Shown: positions 24,516-33,814 of the stretch, in pieces
How positions within the stretch are numbered: position 1 is the first letter of the stretch
Layout of the letters: every line of letters begins with the position of its first letter
Assembly: GCA_963788185.1 (NCBI GenBank)
Contig: CAWBGE010000010.1
Coordinates: 124,001-188,000, forward strand
Reading direction: 5' to 3'
Source: CAIWHR01 sp963788185
GTDB lineage: Bacteria > Pseudomonadota > Gammaproteobacteria > Burkholderiales > Casimicrobiaceae
Length of the DNA: 64,000 bases
Translations under genes and position numbers: made by a program
Notes under the pieces: generated by a model
What the model was told of the DNA's origin: nothing
Databases searched by the model: none
Seen by the model: the letters and a program-made list of their open reading frames with translations, nothing else

Positions 24516-26171
24516 ATGAACACGATGCAAACCGCCGCCCCGCCGCCCGCAACACCGACGGGCCGAGGCGACATCGCCGACTGGCGTCCGGAGGACAACG
24601 CGTTCTGGGAGTCGACCGGCAAGCGGATCGCCTACCGCAACCTCGCGATCTCGGTTCCGGCGCTGCTCTGTGGCTTCGCGGTCTGGGGGATGTGGGGGAT
24701 CATCACCGTGCAAATGCTCAACCTGGGGTTCCCGTTCACCCAGGCCGAACTGTTCACGCTCACCGCGATCGCCGGTATCGCCGGCGCGACGATGCGCATC
24801 CCGGCGTCGTTCCTGATCCGCCTGGCCGGGGGCCGCAACACGATCTTCCTCACCACCGCGATGCTGCTCGCACCGGCCATCGGCACCGGGATCGTGCTGC
24901 AGCACAAGGACTGGCCGCTGTGGGCATTTCAGCTGATGGCGCTGTGGTCGGGTGTGGGCGGCGGCAACTTCGCGAGTTCGATGTCGAACATCAACACCTT
25001 CTTCCCGAAACGCCTGCAGGGCACGGCGCTGGGCATCAACGCCGGCATCGGCAACTTCGGCGTCACGACGATGCAGGTCGTGATTCCGCTGGTGATGACG
25101 GCGGGACTGTTCGGCGCCCTCGGCGGCGAGCCGATGACGCTGATGAAGGACAGCGGCTGGATCCTGGGCAAGATCAAGGCCGGCACGCCGACCTGGATCC
25201 AGAACGCCGGATTCGCCTGGGTGGCGTCGCTGGTGCCGCTGTCGGCGCTGTGCTGGTTCGGCATGAACAATCTGAAGACCGTCACGCCCGACAGCGGGAA
25301 CCCGATCGTCGCGTTCACCAAGATCACCTGGCTTTACTCGCTCGCGTTCGTGCCCTCCATCCTTGGCCTGTACCTGTACCTACCCAAGCCCACCGGCCTG
25401 GGCCTGATCAGCATGTGGGTCGCGATTCCGCTGGATGTGATCGCCGCGCTGCTGATCATGAAGCTCGCTGCCTTCGGTCCGATGAAGGAGAACGTCGCCA
25501 AGCAGTTCGCCATCTTCAAGGACAAACACACCTGGTCGATGACGGCGCTGTACATCGTGACCTTCGGCTCGTTCATCGGCTTCTCGATGGCGCTGCCGCT
25601 GTCGATCACGGTGATTTTCGGCATCAGCCACGTGCCCGACGCGAACGGCGTGCTGCAGCACACGCTGAAGAACCCTAACGCGCCTTCGGCCTTTACCTAC
25701 GCGTGGATCGGCCCCTTCGTCGGCGCCGCGGTGCGGCCGATCGGCGGCTGGATTTCGGACAAGCTCGGCGGCTCGATCGTCACGCAGGCGATCTCGGTGG
25801 TGATGGTCGGCGCGTCGGTGGCGGTAGGCTACGTGATGATGCAGGCCTACGGCTCGGCCACGCCGGAGCAGTACTTCCCCGCGTTCCTGGGCCTGTTCAT
25901 CGTGTTGTTCTTCGCCAGCGGCATCGGCAACGGATCGACCTTCCGCACCATCGGCGTGATTTTCGACCGCACGCAGGCCGGCCCGGTGCTCGGCTGGACG
26001 TCGGCCATCGCCGCCTATGGCGCCTTCGTCGCGCCGATCGTGATCGGCGACCAGATCAAGGCCGGCTCGCCGCAATTCGCGATGTACGGCTTCGCGATCT
26101 TCTACGCGCTCTGCCTGGTGCTCAACTGGTGGTTCTACCTGCGCAAGAACGCGTACGTGAAGAACCCCTAG
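24516..26171 (+). CDS. NarK-type nitrate/nitrite transporter
   Basis: A 551-residue major facilitator of the NarK2-like branch. It starts with the characteristic RPEDNAFWESTGKRIAYRNLAISVPALL and contains SMSNINTFFPKRLQG and GINAGIGNFG; a second Gly-Asn motif region is GSFIGFSMALPLSI. Compared with the 462-residue paralogue downstream it has longer loops (around residues 205-235 and 385-400). It likely exchanges nitrate and nitrite. The ATG at 24516 lies 7 bases after GGAGA. It is first in a run of codirectional genes ending with narGHJI and the parvulin gene. Confidence 0.9.
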   Translation: MNTMQTAAPPPATPTGRGDIADWRPEDNAFWESTGKRIAYRNLAISVPALLCGFAVWGMWGIITVQMLNLGFPFTQAELFTLTAIAGIAGATMRIPASFLIRLAGGRNTIFLTTAMLLAPAIGTGIVLQHKDWPLWAFQLMALWSGVGGGNFASSMSNINTFFPKRLQGTALGINAGIGNFGVTTMQVVIPLVMTAGLFGALGGEPMTLMKDSGWILGKIKAGTPTWIQNAGFAWVASLVPLSALCWFGMNNLKTVTPDSGNPIVAFTKITWLYSLAFVPSILGLYLYLPKPTGLGLISMWVAIPLDVIAALLIMKLAAFGPMKENVAKQFAIFKDKHTWSMTALYIVTFGSFIGFSMALPLSITVIFGISHVPDANGVLQHTLKNPNAPSAFTYAWIGPFVGAAVRPIGGWISDKLGGSIVTQAISVVMVGASVAVGYVMMQAYGSATPEQYFPAFLGLFIVLFFASGIGNGSTFRTIGVIFDRTQAGPVLGWTSAIAAYGAFVAPIVIGDQIKAGSPQFAMYGFAIFYALCLVLNWWFYLRKNAYVKNP

Positions 26172-26257
26172 CATGAAACTGCCCCCACGTTCACCAAGTT
26201 CGCTGCCCCCCCGGGGGGCGCAGTCAGTACCCTTCGGGCGGCCGGGCGGGTACTGAC
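26172..26257 (+). repeat. GC-rich intergenic stem-loop element before the third narK gene
   Basis: The short gap contains a C/G-rich block followed by a perfect 10-bp inverted repeat, GTCAGTACCC (26223-26232) and GGGTACTGAC (26248-26257), with a 15-base loop. The right arm ends directly before the GTG start codon of the next gene. From memory, similar CCCCC-GGGGG plus stem-loop elements recur between genes in Burkholderiales genomes; that is recollection, not a search result. It could terminate transcription, stabilise mRNA ends or modulate translation of the next gene. Confidence 0.6.
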
Positions 26258-27646
26258 GTGAGCGTCATGGCGCCGCGGATCGCCTTTTGGGAGCCGGAGG
26301 ACAGCGCCTTCTGGGCGCGAGAGGGAGCGCGCGTCGCGCGGCGCAATCTGGCGGTGTCGGTCCCGGTGCTGGTGCTGTCGTTTGCCGTATGGATGCTGTG
26401 GAGCGTCGTCGTCGTTCAGCTGCCGCGCGTGGGCTTTCACTTCACCGCCAACCAGCTGTTCTGGCTCGCCGCGCTGCCGGGATTGGCCGGCAGCACCTTG
26501 CGACTCTTCTTCTCGTTCATGGTGCCGATGTTCGGCGGCCGCACGTGGACGGTGCTGACGACGCTCGCATTGCTGGTGCCGACGGTCGGGCTGGGCATGG
26601 CGGTGCAGGATCCGACGACCGGCTATCCGACGTTTCTGCTGCTGGCGCTGGCTGCGGGCATCGGCGGCGGCAATTTCGCGTCGAGCATGGCCAACATCAG
26701 CTTCTTCTATCCGGCCGGTTGCAAGGGGCAGGCGCTGGGCTGGAACGCGGGTCTCGGCAACCTCGGCGTGGGACTGGCGCAAGTTGCGGTGCCGCTGGTG
26801 GTGGGCATCGCGCTGCTCGGTCCGCTGGGTGGCGGTCCGCAGGTGGCGGCGGACGGCGATGCGACGCGGACGATCTGGTTGCAGAACGCCGGGTTCGTCT
26901 GGGTGCCGCTCATCGTTGCCGCCGCGTTCGTCGCATGGTGGCGGATGGACGATCTCGAGCCCGTGCGCGCGTCGGCAGCCGACCAGGCCGTGGTGTTCGT
27001 GCGTCCGCACACCTGGCTGCTGGCCTGGCTCTACCTCGGAAGCTTCGGTTCGTTCATCGGCTTCGCCGCCGGGTTTCCGCTGGTTGCCGACATGCAGTTT
27101 CCCGGCGCCGGCATCGCCGGCTACGCGTTCATCGGACCGCTGCTTGCGGCATTCGCGCGTCCGGCGGGCGGCTTCCTCGCGGATCGATGCGGTGGCGCAC
27201 GCGTCGCGCTGGTCGCGTTTGTCGTTCTGGCGCTGACTGTCCTCGCGCTGCTGCTGCTGGGACCGGGGTCCGGCATGGCCGACGGTGTCACGGCCTTCGT
27301 CGCGCTGTTCGCCGTGCTGTTCGTGGCCAGCGGAATTGCCAATGGCGCGGTGTTCCAGCTGATCCCGGCGGTTTTTGTGCGCGTGGCACGGCGTTCGCAT
27401 CGTGCCGACGCCAGGGGCGAGGCCGCGGCGGTGCGTGCGGGAACGCTCGAAGGCGCCGCCGCGCTCGGCCTCGCGTCCGGCATCGGAGCGCTGGGCGGCT
27501 TCTTCATTCCCAAGGCCTATGGGACAGCGATCGCGCTCACCGGCAACACCGCCGCCGCGCTGGCTGCATTTCTTGTCTTCTACGCGTCCTGCATCGCGCT
27601 TACCTGGTGGTTCTATCTCCGGCCGCGCGCGGAGGCCGCATGCTGA
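26258..27646 (+). CDS. NarK2-type nitrate/nitrite transporter
   Basis: A 462-residue major facilitator. It closely resembles the second half of the fused narK: both share FTxNQLFWLAALPGL, a FGGR(T/N)xTV segment, VQDPTTxY and SSMANISFFYP. It therefore looks like a paralogue from local duplication. The lead WEPEDSAFWAREGARVARRNL is of NarK2 type. The start is GTG at 26258 or ATG at 26267; the GTG directly follows an inverted repeat and neither has a strong ribosome binding site. It ends 83 bases before narG and is probably in the same operon. Confidence 0.9.
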   Translation: MSVMAPRIAFWEPEDSAFWAREGARVARRNLAVSVPVLVLSFAVWMLWSVVVVQLPRVGFHFTANQLFWLAALPGLAGSTLRLFFSFMVPMFGGRTWTVLTTLALLVPTVGLGMAVQDPTTGYPTFLLLALAAGIGGGNFASSMANISFFYPAGCKGQALGWNAGLGNLGVGLAQVAVPLVVGIALLGPLGGGPQVAADGDATRTIWLQNAGFVWVPLIVAAAFVAWWRMDDLEPVRASAADQAVVFVRPHTWLLAWLYLGSFGSFIGFAAGFPLVADMQFPGAGIAGYAFIGPLLAAFARPAGGFLADRCGGARVALVAFVVLALTVLALLLLGPGSGMADGVTAFVALFAVLFVASGIANGAVFQLIPAVFVRVARRSHRADARGEAAAVRAGTLEGAAALGLASGIGALGGFFIPKAYGTAIALTGNTAAALAAFLVFYASCIALTWWFYLRPRAEAAC

Positions 27647-27729
27647 TTCTCGTAGCGCCTGTCAGCAGGAACGGACGCTGCGCCGCTGTCCGTATCCGTT
27701 TCCCGTAACGGTCAACTCCGGAGTCACCC

Positions 27730-30700
27730 ATGAGTCATTTTCTCGACCGCCTGACCTATTTCACCCGCGACCAGAAGCCGTTCTCCGACGGGCACGGCGT
27801 GGTCACCACGGAAGATCGCACCTGGGAGCACGCCTACCGCGACCGCTGGGCGCACGACAAGATCGTGCGTTCGACGCACGGCGTCAACTGCACCGGGTCC
27901 TGCAGCTGGAAGATCTACGTCAAGGGCGGGGTGATCACCTGGGAGACGCAGCAGACCGACTACCCGAGAACGCGGCCGGACATGCCCAACCACGAGCCGC
28001 GCGGCTGTTCGCGTGGCGCGTCGTATTCCTGGTACATCTACAGCGCCAACCGCGTCAAATACCCGCTGGTGCGGGGCCGCCTGATCCGGCTGTGGCGCGA
28101 AGCGCGCAAGACCCTGGGCCCGGTCGAAGCCTGGACGTCGATCGTCGAGGATCCGGCGAAGGCGAAATCCTACAAATCGGTGCGCGGCCTCGGCGGCTTC
28201 GTGCGTTCCGACTGGGACGAGGTGAACGAGATCATCGCCGCGGCCAATGTCTACACGATCAGGAAGCACGGCCCCGATCGCGTCATCGGCTTTTCGCCGA
28301 TCCCGGCGATGTCGATGGTTTCCTACGCTGCGGGCAGTCGCTACCTGTCGCTGATCGGCGGCGTGTGCATGAGCTTCTACGATTGGTACTGCGATCTTCC
28401 GCCGTCATCGCCGCAGACCTGGGGCGAGCAGACCGACGTGCCCGAGTCGGCCGACTGGTACAACTCGACGTTCATCATGGCGTGGGGGTCCAACGTGCCG
28501 CAGACGCGCACGCCCGACGCCCACTTCTTCACCGAGGTCCGCTACAAGGGCGCGAAGATCGTCTCCGTGACCCCCGACTACTCGGAGGTAGCCAAGCTCG
28601 CCGACCTGTGGCTGCACCCGACGCAGGGCACCGACGCTGCGCTCGCGATGGCGATGGGTCACGTGATCCTGAAGGAGTTTCATCTCGAGCGGCCGTCCGC
28701 CTACTTCCAGGACTACTGCCGCCGTTACAGCGACATGCCGATGCTGGTCAAGCTCGTCCGCCGCGGTCGCGAACTCGTCGCCGACCGGATGCTGCGCGCG
28801 TCCGATCTGTCCGACTCGGCGGGGCAGGCGAACAACCCCGAATGGAAGACCCTCGCCGTCGACGAGTTGAGCGGAAACATCGTTTCGCCGCAAGGCACGA
28901 TCGGCTATCGCTGGGGCCAGTCGGCAGGCGGCGATCTCGGCAAGTGGAACCTCGAGGAGAAGGAGGGCGGTGGCGCCGGCGTCAAGCTCAGGCTGTCGCT
29001 GATCGATGCCCGCGACGACGTGCAGGCGGTCGCCTTCCCGTACTTCGGCGGCATCGCCCACGAAGTGTTCCGCAACAACGATCAGGGCGGCGATATCCTG
29101 CGCCGCAACGTGCCGGTGAAGAAGCTGAACCTGAACGAAGGGGAGGCGTACGTCGCCACGGTGTACGACCTGCTGTGCGCCAATTACGGCATCGACCGGG
29201 GCCTGGGCGGCGAGAACGTCGCGCAATCGTACGCCGACGACGTCCCCTACACGCCGGCATGGCAGGAGAAGATCACCGGCGTACCGGCCGACCAGGCGAT
29301 CGCCGTCGCCCGCCAGTTCGCCGACAACGCCGACAAGACCCGCGGCAAGTCGATGGTCATCATCGGCGCGGCGATGAACCACTGGTTCCACTCGGACATG
29401 AACTACCGCAGCATCATCAACATGCTGATCATGTGCGGCACTGTGGGCCAGTCCGGCGGCGGCTGGGCGCACTACGTGGGACAGGAAAAACTCCGCCCGC
29501 AGACGGGCTGGACGCCGCTCGCCTTCGCGCTCGACTGGCACCGGCCGCCGCGGCACATGAATTCCACGTCCTTCTTCTACGCACACACCGACCAGTGGCG
29601 CTACGAGAAACTCGAGGTCAAGGAGATCCTGTCGCCGCTGGCCGACCCCAACGAGTACACCGGAAGCCTCATCGACTTCAACGTCCGTGCCGAACGCATG
29701 GGCTGGCTCCCCAGCGCGCCGCAGTTGCAGACCAACCCGATCGAGGTCTGCAAGGCAGCGGCCAAGTCGGGTGCCGATCCCAAGGAGTTCGCGGTCGGCC
29801 AGCTGAAGAGCGGCGCGTTGCGGATGTCCTGCGAGGACCCCGACAACCCCGCCAACTTCCCGCGCAACCTGTTCGTCTGGCGCTCGAACCTGCTGGGAAG
29901 CTCCGGCAAGGGCCACGAGTATTTCCTCAAGCACCTGCTCGGCACCCGCCACGGCGTGCAGGGCAAGGATCTCGGCAGCTTCGGCGGCCAGAAGCCCGAG
30001 GAAGTGGTGTGGCGCGACGAGGCACCGGAAGGCAAGCTCGACCTCCTGACCACGCTGGATTTCCGGATGTCGACGACCTGCATGTATTCGGACATCGTGC
30101 TGCCGACGGCGACCTGGTACGAGAAGAACGACCTCAACACCTCCGACATGCATCCGTTCATCCACCCATTGTCGGCGGCGATCGATCCGGTGTGGGAAGC
30201 GCGCAGCGACTGGGAGATCTACAAGGGCATCGCGAAGAAGTTCTCCGAGGTTTGCATCGGCCATCTGGGCGTCGAAAAGGAGATCGTGCTGGTGCCGACG
30301 CTCCACGACACGCCCGGCGAGCTCGCGCAGGCGATCGACGTCAAGGACTGGAAGAAGGGCCAGTGCGAACTCGTTCCCGGCAGGACGGCGCCGCAGATGG
30401 TAGTGATCGAGCGCGACTACCCCAACACGCACAGGAAGTTCACGTCGCTGGGCCCGCTGATGACCAAGGTCGGCAACGGCGGCAAGGGAATCGCGTGGAA
30501 CACCGAGCATGAGGTCAAGGGCCTCGGCGATCTCAACTACCGCGTGGCAGAAGAGGGCATCAGCAAGGGACTGCCGCGCATCGAGACCGACATCGACGCC
30601 GCCGAAGTCGTGCTGATGCTGGCGCCGGAAACCAACGGCGAGGTCGCGGTCAAGGCCTGGGAGGCGCTGTCGGTGATCACCGGCCGCGAGCACAAGCATC

Positions 30701-31479
30701 TGGCAGCGGCGAAGGCGGACGAGAAGATCCGCTTCCGCGACATCCAGGCGCAGCCGCGCAAGATCATCTCCAGCCCGACGTGGAGCGGCATCGAGTCCGA
30801 GCACGTGAGCTACAACGCGGGCTACACGAACGTCCACGAACTGATCCCCTGGCGGACGCTGACCGGACGGCAACAGTTCTATCAGGACCACAAGTGGATG
30901 CTGGCTTTCGGCGAAGGCTTCTGCGTCTACCGGCCGCCGGTCGATCTGAAGACCGTGCTGCCGATGGCCGGCAAGCGCTCGAACGGAAACCCGGAAGTGG
31001 TGCTCAACTTCATCACCCCGCACCAGAAGTGGGGAATCCATTCGACGTACACCGACAATCTGATGATGCTGACGCTGTCGCGCGGCGGCCCGATCGTCTG
31101 GCTTTCGGAGGACGACGCGAAGCGCGCCGACATCGAGGACAACGACTGGATCGAGCTGTTCAACGTCAACGGCGCGATTGCCGCCCGGGCGGTGGTCAGC
31201 CAGAGAGTCTCCAATGGCATGTGCCTGATGTACCACGCGCAGGAGAAGATCGTGAACACGCCGGGATCGGAGATCACCGGCGCGCGCGGCGGCATCCACA
31301 ACTCGGTCACGCGCATCGTCACCAAGCCGACGCACATGATCGGCGGCTACGCGCAGCTCTCGTATGGCTTCAACTACTACGGGACGATCGGCACCAACCG
31401 GGACGAGTTCGTCGTCGTGCGCAAGATGAAGAACGTCGACTGGCTGGACACGCCGGCGCATGCGGGAGCGACGGAATGA
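27730..31479 (+). CDS. narG: Respiratory nitrate reductase alpha subunit NarG
   Basis: A 1249-residue catalytic subunit (E. coli 1247) that reduces nitrate to nitrite at a Mo-bisMGD centre on the cytosolic side of the membrane. The FS0 [4Fe-4S] ligands are seen as His50, Cys54, Cys58 and Cys93 (STHGVNCTGSCSW, then RGCSRG). Asp218 in SFYDWYCDLPP corresponds to the Mo-ligating Asp222 of E. coli. The N-terminal MSHFLDRLTYF matches NarG leaders. GGAG lies 8 bases upstream of the ATG. A small ORF begins in its stop codon. Confidence 0.98.
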   Translation: MSHFLDRLTYFTRDQKPFSDGHGVVTTEDRTWEHAYRDRWAHDKIVRSTHGVNCTGSCSWKIYVKGGVITWETQQTDYPRTRPDMPNHEPRGCSRGASYSWYIYSANRVKYPLVRGRLIRLWREARKTLGPVEAWTSIVEDPAKAKSYKSVRGLGGFVRSDWDEVNEIIAAANVYTIRKHGPDRVIGFSPIPAMSMVSYAAGSRYLSLIGGVCMSFYDWYCDLPPSSPQTWGEQTDVPESADWYNSTFIMAWGSNVPQTRTPDAHFFTEVRYKGAKIVSVTPDYSEVAKLADLWLHPTQGTDAALAMAMGHVILKEFHLERPSAYFQDYCRRYSDMPMLVKLVRRGRELVADRMLRASDLSDSAGQANNPEWKTLAVDELSGNIVSPQGTIGYRWGQSAGGDLGKWNLEEKEGGGAGVKLRLSLIDARDDVQAVAFPYFGGIAHEVFRNNDQGGDILRRNVPVKKLNLNEGEAYVATVYDLLCANYGIDRGLGGENVAQSYADDVPYTPAWQEKITGVPADQAIAVARQFADNADKTRGKSMVIIGAAMNHWFHSDMNYRSIINMLIMCGTVGQSGGGWAHYVGQEKLRPQTGWTPLAFALDWHRPPRHMNSTSFFYAHTDQWRYEKLEVKEILSPLADPNEYTGSLIDFNVRAERMGWLPSAPQLQTNPIEVCKAAAKSGADPKEFAVGQLKSGALRMSCEDPDNPANFPRNLFVWRSNLLGSSGKGHEYFLKHLLGTRHGVQGKDLGSFGGQKPEEVVWRDEAPEGKLDLLTTLDFRMSTTCMYSDIVLPTATWYEKNDLNTSDMHPFIHPLSAAIDPVWEARSDWEIYKGIAKKFSEVCIGHLGVEKEIVLVPTLHDTPGELAQAIDVKDWKKGQCELVPGRTAPQMVVIERDYPNTHRKFTSLGPLMTKVGNGGKGIAWNTEHEVKGLGDLNYRVAEEGISKGLPRIETDIDAAEVVLMLAPETNGEVAVKAWEALSVITGREHKHLAAAKADEKIRFRDIQAQPRKIISSPTWSGIESEHVSYNAGYTNVHELIPWRTLTGRQQFYQDHKWMLAFGEGFCVYRPPVDLKTVLPMAGKRSNGNPEVVLNFITPHQKWGIHSTYTDNLMMLTLSRGGPIVWLSEDDAKRADIEDNDWIELFNVNGAIAARAVVSQRVSNGMCLMYHAQEKIVNTPGSEITGARGGIHNSVTRIVTKPTHMIGGYAQLSYGFNYYGTIGTNRDEFVVVRKMKNVDWLDTPAHAGATE

Positions 31480-31592
31480 AGGTCGACGCCCGGAACACCC
31501 ACCCGACGCCGCGGTTCGACATCGCGGCCCCGTGTCGCGACATGCGCGCGCTGCGCGCCGGCGGCAAAGTCATCGAGGAGTCACGGCTATGA
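31476..31592 (+). CDS. Small ORF between narG and narH, coupled to both
   Basis: A 38-codon ORF starts with an ATG overlapping the narG stop (ATGA) and stops with a TGA overlapping the narH start (ATGA). GGGAG lies 7 bases before its ATG. The peptide begins MKVDARNTHPTPRFD and ends KVIEESRL; it has one Cys, no membrane segment and no family I recognise. The narH ribosome binding site (GAGGAG, 31575-31580) lies inside it, so its translation could control narH. Its first 18 bases match the first 18 of narH at 13 positions, so it might derive from a duplicated narH start. Coding status is not proven. Confidence 0.45.
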   Translation: MKVDARNTHPTPRFDIAAPCRDMRALRAGGKVIEESRL

Positions 31593-33127
31593 AAGTCCGC
31601 GCCCAAATCGGCATGGTGCTCAATCTCGACAAGTGCATCGGTTGCCACACCTGTTCGGTCACCTGCAAGAACGTCTGGACCAACCGCGAAGGCGTCGAGT
31701 ACGCGTGGTTCAACAACGTGGAGACCAAGCCCGGCATCGGCTATCCCAAGGAATGGGAGAACCAGGGAAAATGGAATGGCGGCTGGGCCCGCAAGGGCAG
31801 CGGCAGGATCGAGCCCAGGCAGGGCGGCAAATGGTCGATCCTGATGAAGATCTTCGCCAATCCGAACCTGCCGCAGATCGACGACTACTACGAGCCGTTC
31901 ACGTTCGACTACGAGCACCTGCAGTCGGCGCCCGAGATGGCGGCGATGCCGGTGGCGCGTCCGCGCAGCCTCATTACCGGCGAGCGGATGCAGAAGATCG
32001 AGTGGGGCCCGAACTGGGAGGAGATCCTCGGCGGCGAGTTCGCGAAGCGCAGCAAGGACGCGAACTTCGAGGCGATGCAGAAGGACATCTACGGCCAGTT
32101 CGAGAACACGTTCATGATGTACCTGCCGCGCCTGTGCGAACACTGCCTCAATCCCACCTGCGTCGCGTCGTGCCCGTCCGGCTCGATCTACAAGCGCGAG
32201 GAGGACGGCATCGTCCTCATCGACCAGGACAAGTGCCGCGGCTGGCGGATGTGCGTGTCCGGCTGTCCGTACAAGAAGATCTACTACAACTGGTCGTCCG
32301 GCAAGGCCGAGAAGTGCATCTTCTGCTATCCGCGCATCGAGTCCGGGCAGCCGACCGTCTGTTCGGAGACCTGTGTCGGCCGCATCCGCTATCTCGGCGT
32401 GCTGCTCTACGACGCCGATCGCATCGAAGCCGCGGCGGCGGTCGAGGATCCGCAGGCGCTCTACGACGCGCAACTGTCCATCTTCCTCGACCCGAACGAT
32501 CCCGCGGTGATCGCGCAGGCGCGCAGCGACGGGGTGCCCGACGCCTGGCTCGCTGCCGCGCGCAATTCACCGGTCTACAAGATGGCGGTCGACTGGAAGG
32601 TGGCGCTGCCGCTGCATCCGGAGTACCGGACGCTGCCGATGGTGTGGTACGTGCCGCCGCTGTCGCCGATTCAGGCGGCTGCGAATGCGGGCCAGATTGG
32701 CGCGTTCGGCCAGTTGCCGGACGTGCGCTCGCTGCGCATCCCGGTCAAGTATCTTGCCAATCTGCTCACTGCCGGCGATGAAGCGCCTGTCGTTGCCGCG
32801 CTCGAACGCATGCTGGCGATGCGCGCCTACATGCGCGATCGCCATGTGGAGAAGCGCGAGAACGCCGAAGTGCTGCAGCAGGTCGGCCTGTCGGCTGCCG
32901 ACGTCGAGGCGATGTACCGCGTGATGGCGATCGCCAACTACGAGGACCGCTTCGTCATTCCGACCGCGCATCGCGAGTATGCGGAGGACGCATTCGAGCT
33001 GCGCGGAGGCTGCGGGTTTTCCTTCGGCAACGGCTGCTCCGACGGGCATTCGGAGGCGTCGCTGTTCGGAGGCAGGAAGCGCAAGACGATCCCGATCAAG
33101 GTCGACATGCAGGCGGGCGCGCGATGA
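31589..33127 (+). CDS. narH: Respiratory nitrate reductase beta subunit NarH
   Basis: A 512-residue electron-transfer subunit carrying four Fe-S clusters between NarI haems and NarG. The four cysteine groups are KCIGCHTCSVTC, CEHCLNPTCVASCP, CRGWRMCVSGCP and KCIFCYPRIESGQPTVCSETC. The Trp in CRGW replaces a Cys and marks the [3Fe-4S] cluster, as in E. coli NarH. GAGGAG lies 8 bases before the ATG. It overlaps narJ by ATGA. Unusually, narG and narH are about 110 bases apart, and the gap is filled by a small ORF. Confidence 0.97.
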   Translation: MKVRAQIGMVLNLDKCIGCHTCSVTCKNVWTNREGVEYAWFNNVETKPGIGYPKEWENQGKWNGGWARKGSGRIEPRQGGKWSILMKIFANPNLPQIDDYYEPFTFDYEHLQSAPEMAAMPVARPRSLITGERMQKIEWGPNWEEILGGEFAKRSKDANFEAMQKDIYGQFENTFMMYLPRLCEHCLNPTCVASCPSGSIYKREEDGIVLIDQDKCRGWRMCVSGCPYKKIYYNWSSGKAEKCIFCYPRIESGQPTVCSETCVGRIRYLGVLLYDADRIEAAAAVEDPQALYDAQLSIFLDPNDPAVIAQARSDGVPDAWLAAARNSPVYKMAVDWKVALPLHPEYRTLPMVWYVPPLSPIQAAANAGQIGAFGQLPDVRSLRIPVKYLANLLTAGDEAPVVAALERMLAMRAYMRDRHVEKRENAEVLQQVGLSAADVEAMYRVMAIANYEDRFVIPTAHREYAEDAFELRGGCGFSFGNGCSDGHSEASLFGGRKRKTIPIKVDMQAGAR

Positions 33128-33792
33128 CCGCCGTACTGAAAGCGCTGGGTGCGCTGCTCACCTATCCGACCCGGGAGCTCGTCGCCGCGCTGCCGGAGAT
33201 CGCCGCGGCGGTCGACGCGGAAGCGCGTCTTGCCGCCGATGCGAGGCAGTCGCTGCACAGCCTCATCGCGGAGATCGCGGCGACGGATCTCATCGACCTC
33301 GAGGAGCGCTATGTCGCGCTGTTCGACCGCGGCCGGGCAACGTCGCTGCACCTGTTCGAGCACGTGCACGGGGACTCCCGCGACCGCGGGCAGGCGATGG
33401 TCGACCTGAAGGGCGTCTACGAGCGGGCCGGGTTCGTGCTGGCTCCGGGCGAGTTGCCCGACTTCCTGCCGGCCGTGCTCGAGTTTCTCGCCCAGCGACC
33501 GTTCGCCGAGGCGGAGGAGATGCTGGCCGACTGCGCGCACATCATCCGCGCCGTTGGCGAGGCCTTGCGCCGCCACGACAGCAGGCATCACGCGGTGATG
33601 CAGGCCTTGCTCGTGCTGATCGGCGCGCCGGGGCTCAAAGAGACGCTCGACGAAGCGCCCGCACCGGAGCCGGCGCAGGACGACGAGTGGCGCGAGGAGC
33701 CCGTGTTCTTCGGTCCCCCGGGCGGGCAGGGATGTGGAGCCGGGGCGTCGCCCGCGGCGTCGGTCGTTCGATTCATGCCGCGTCAGTCCTGA
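33124..33792 (+). CDS. narJ: Nitrate reductase molybdenum cofactor assembly chaperone NarJ
   Basis: A 222-residue chaperone of the TorD/NarJ family that keeps apo-NarGH soluble while the Mo cofactor and Fe-S clusters are inserted. The conserved core LEERYVALFDRGRATSLHLFEHVHGDSRDRGQAM with LPDFLPAVLEFL is present. After residue 185 the C-terminus is rich in Glu, Pro and Gly, which is typical of NarJ. It starts inside the narH stop (ATGA). It does not remain in the mature enzyme. Confidence 0.95.
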   Translation: MTAVLKALGALLTYPTRELVAALPEIAAAVDAEARLAADARQSLHSLIAEIAATDLIDLEERYVALFDRGRATSLHLFEHVHGDSRDRGQAMVDLKGVYERAGFVLAPGELPDFLPAVLEFLAQRPFAEAEEMLADCAHIIRAVGEALRRHDSRHHAVMQALLVLIGAPGLKETLDEAPAPEPAQDDEWREEPVFFGPPGGQGCGAGASPAASVVRFMPRQS

Positions 33793-33814
33793 CGCGGCTC
33801 AAGGAGACAAGGCA

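Noticed and set aside
28405..31461. A 1018-codon minus-strand ORF opposite narG
   Set aside because: Antisense shadow of narG with composition typical of reverse-frame GC-rich DNA; no ribosome binding site or homology.
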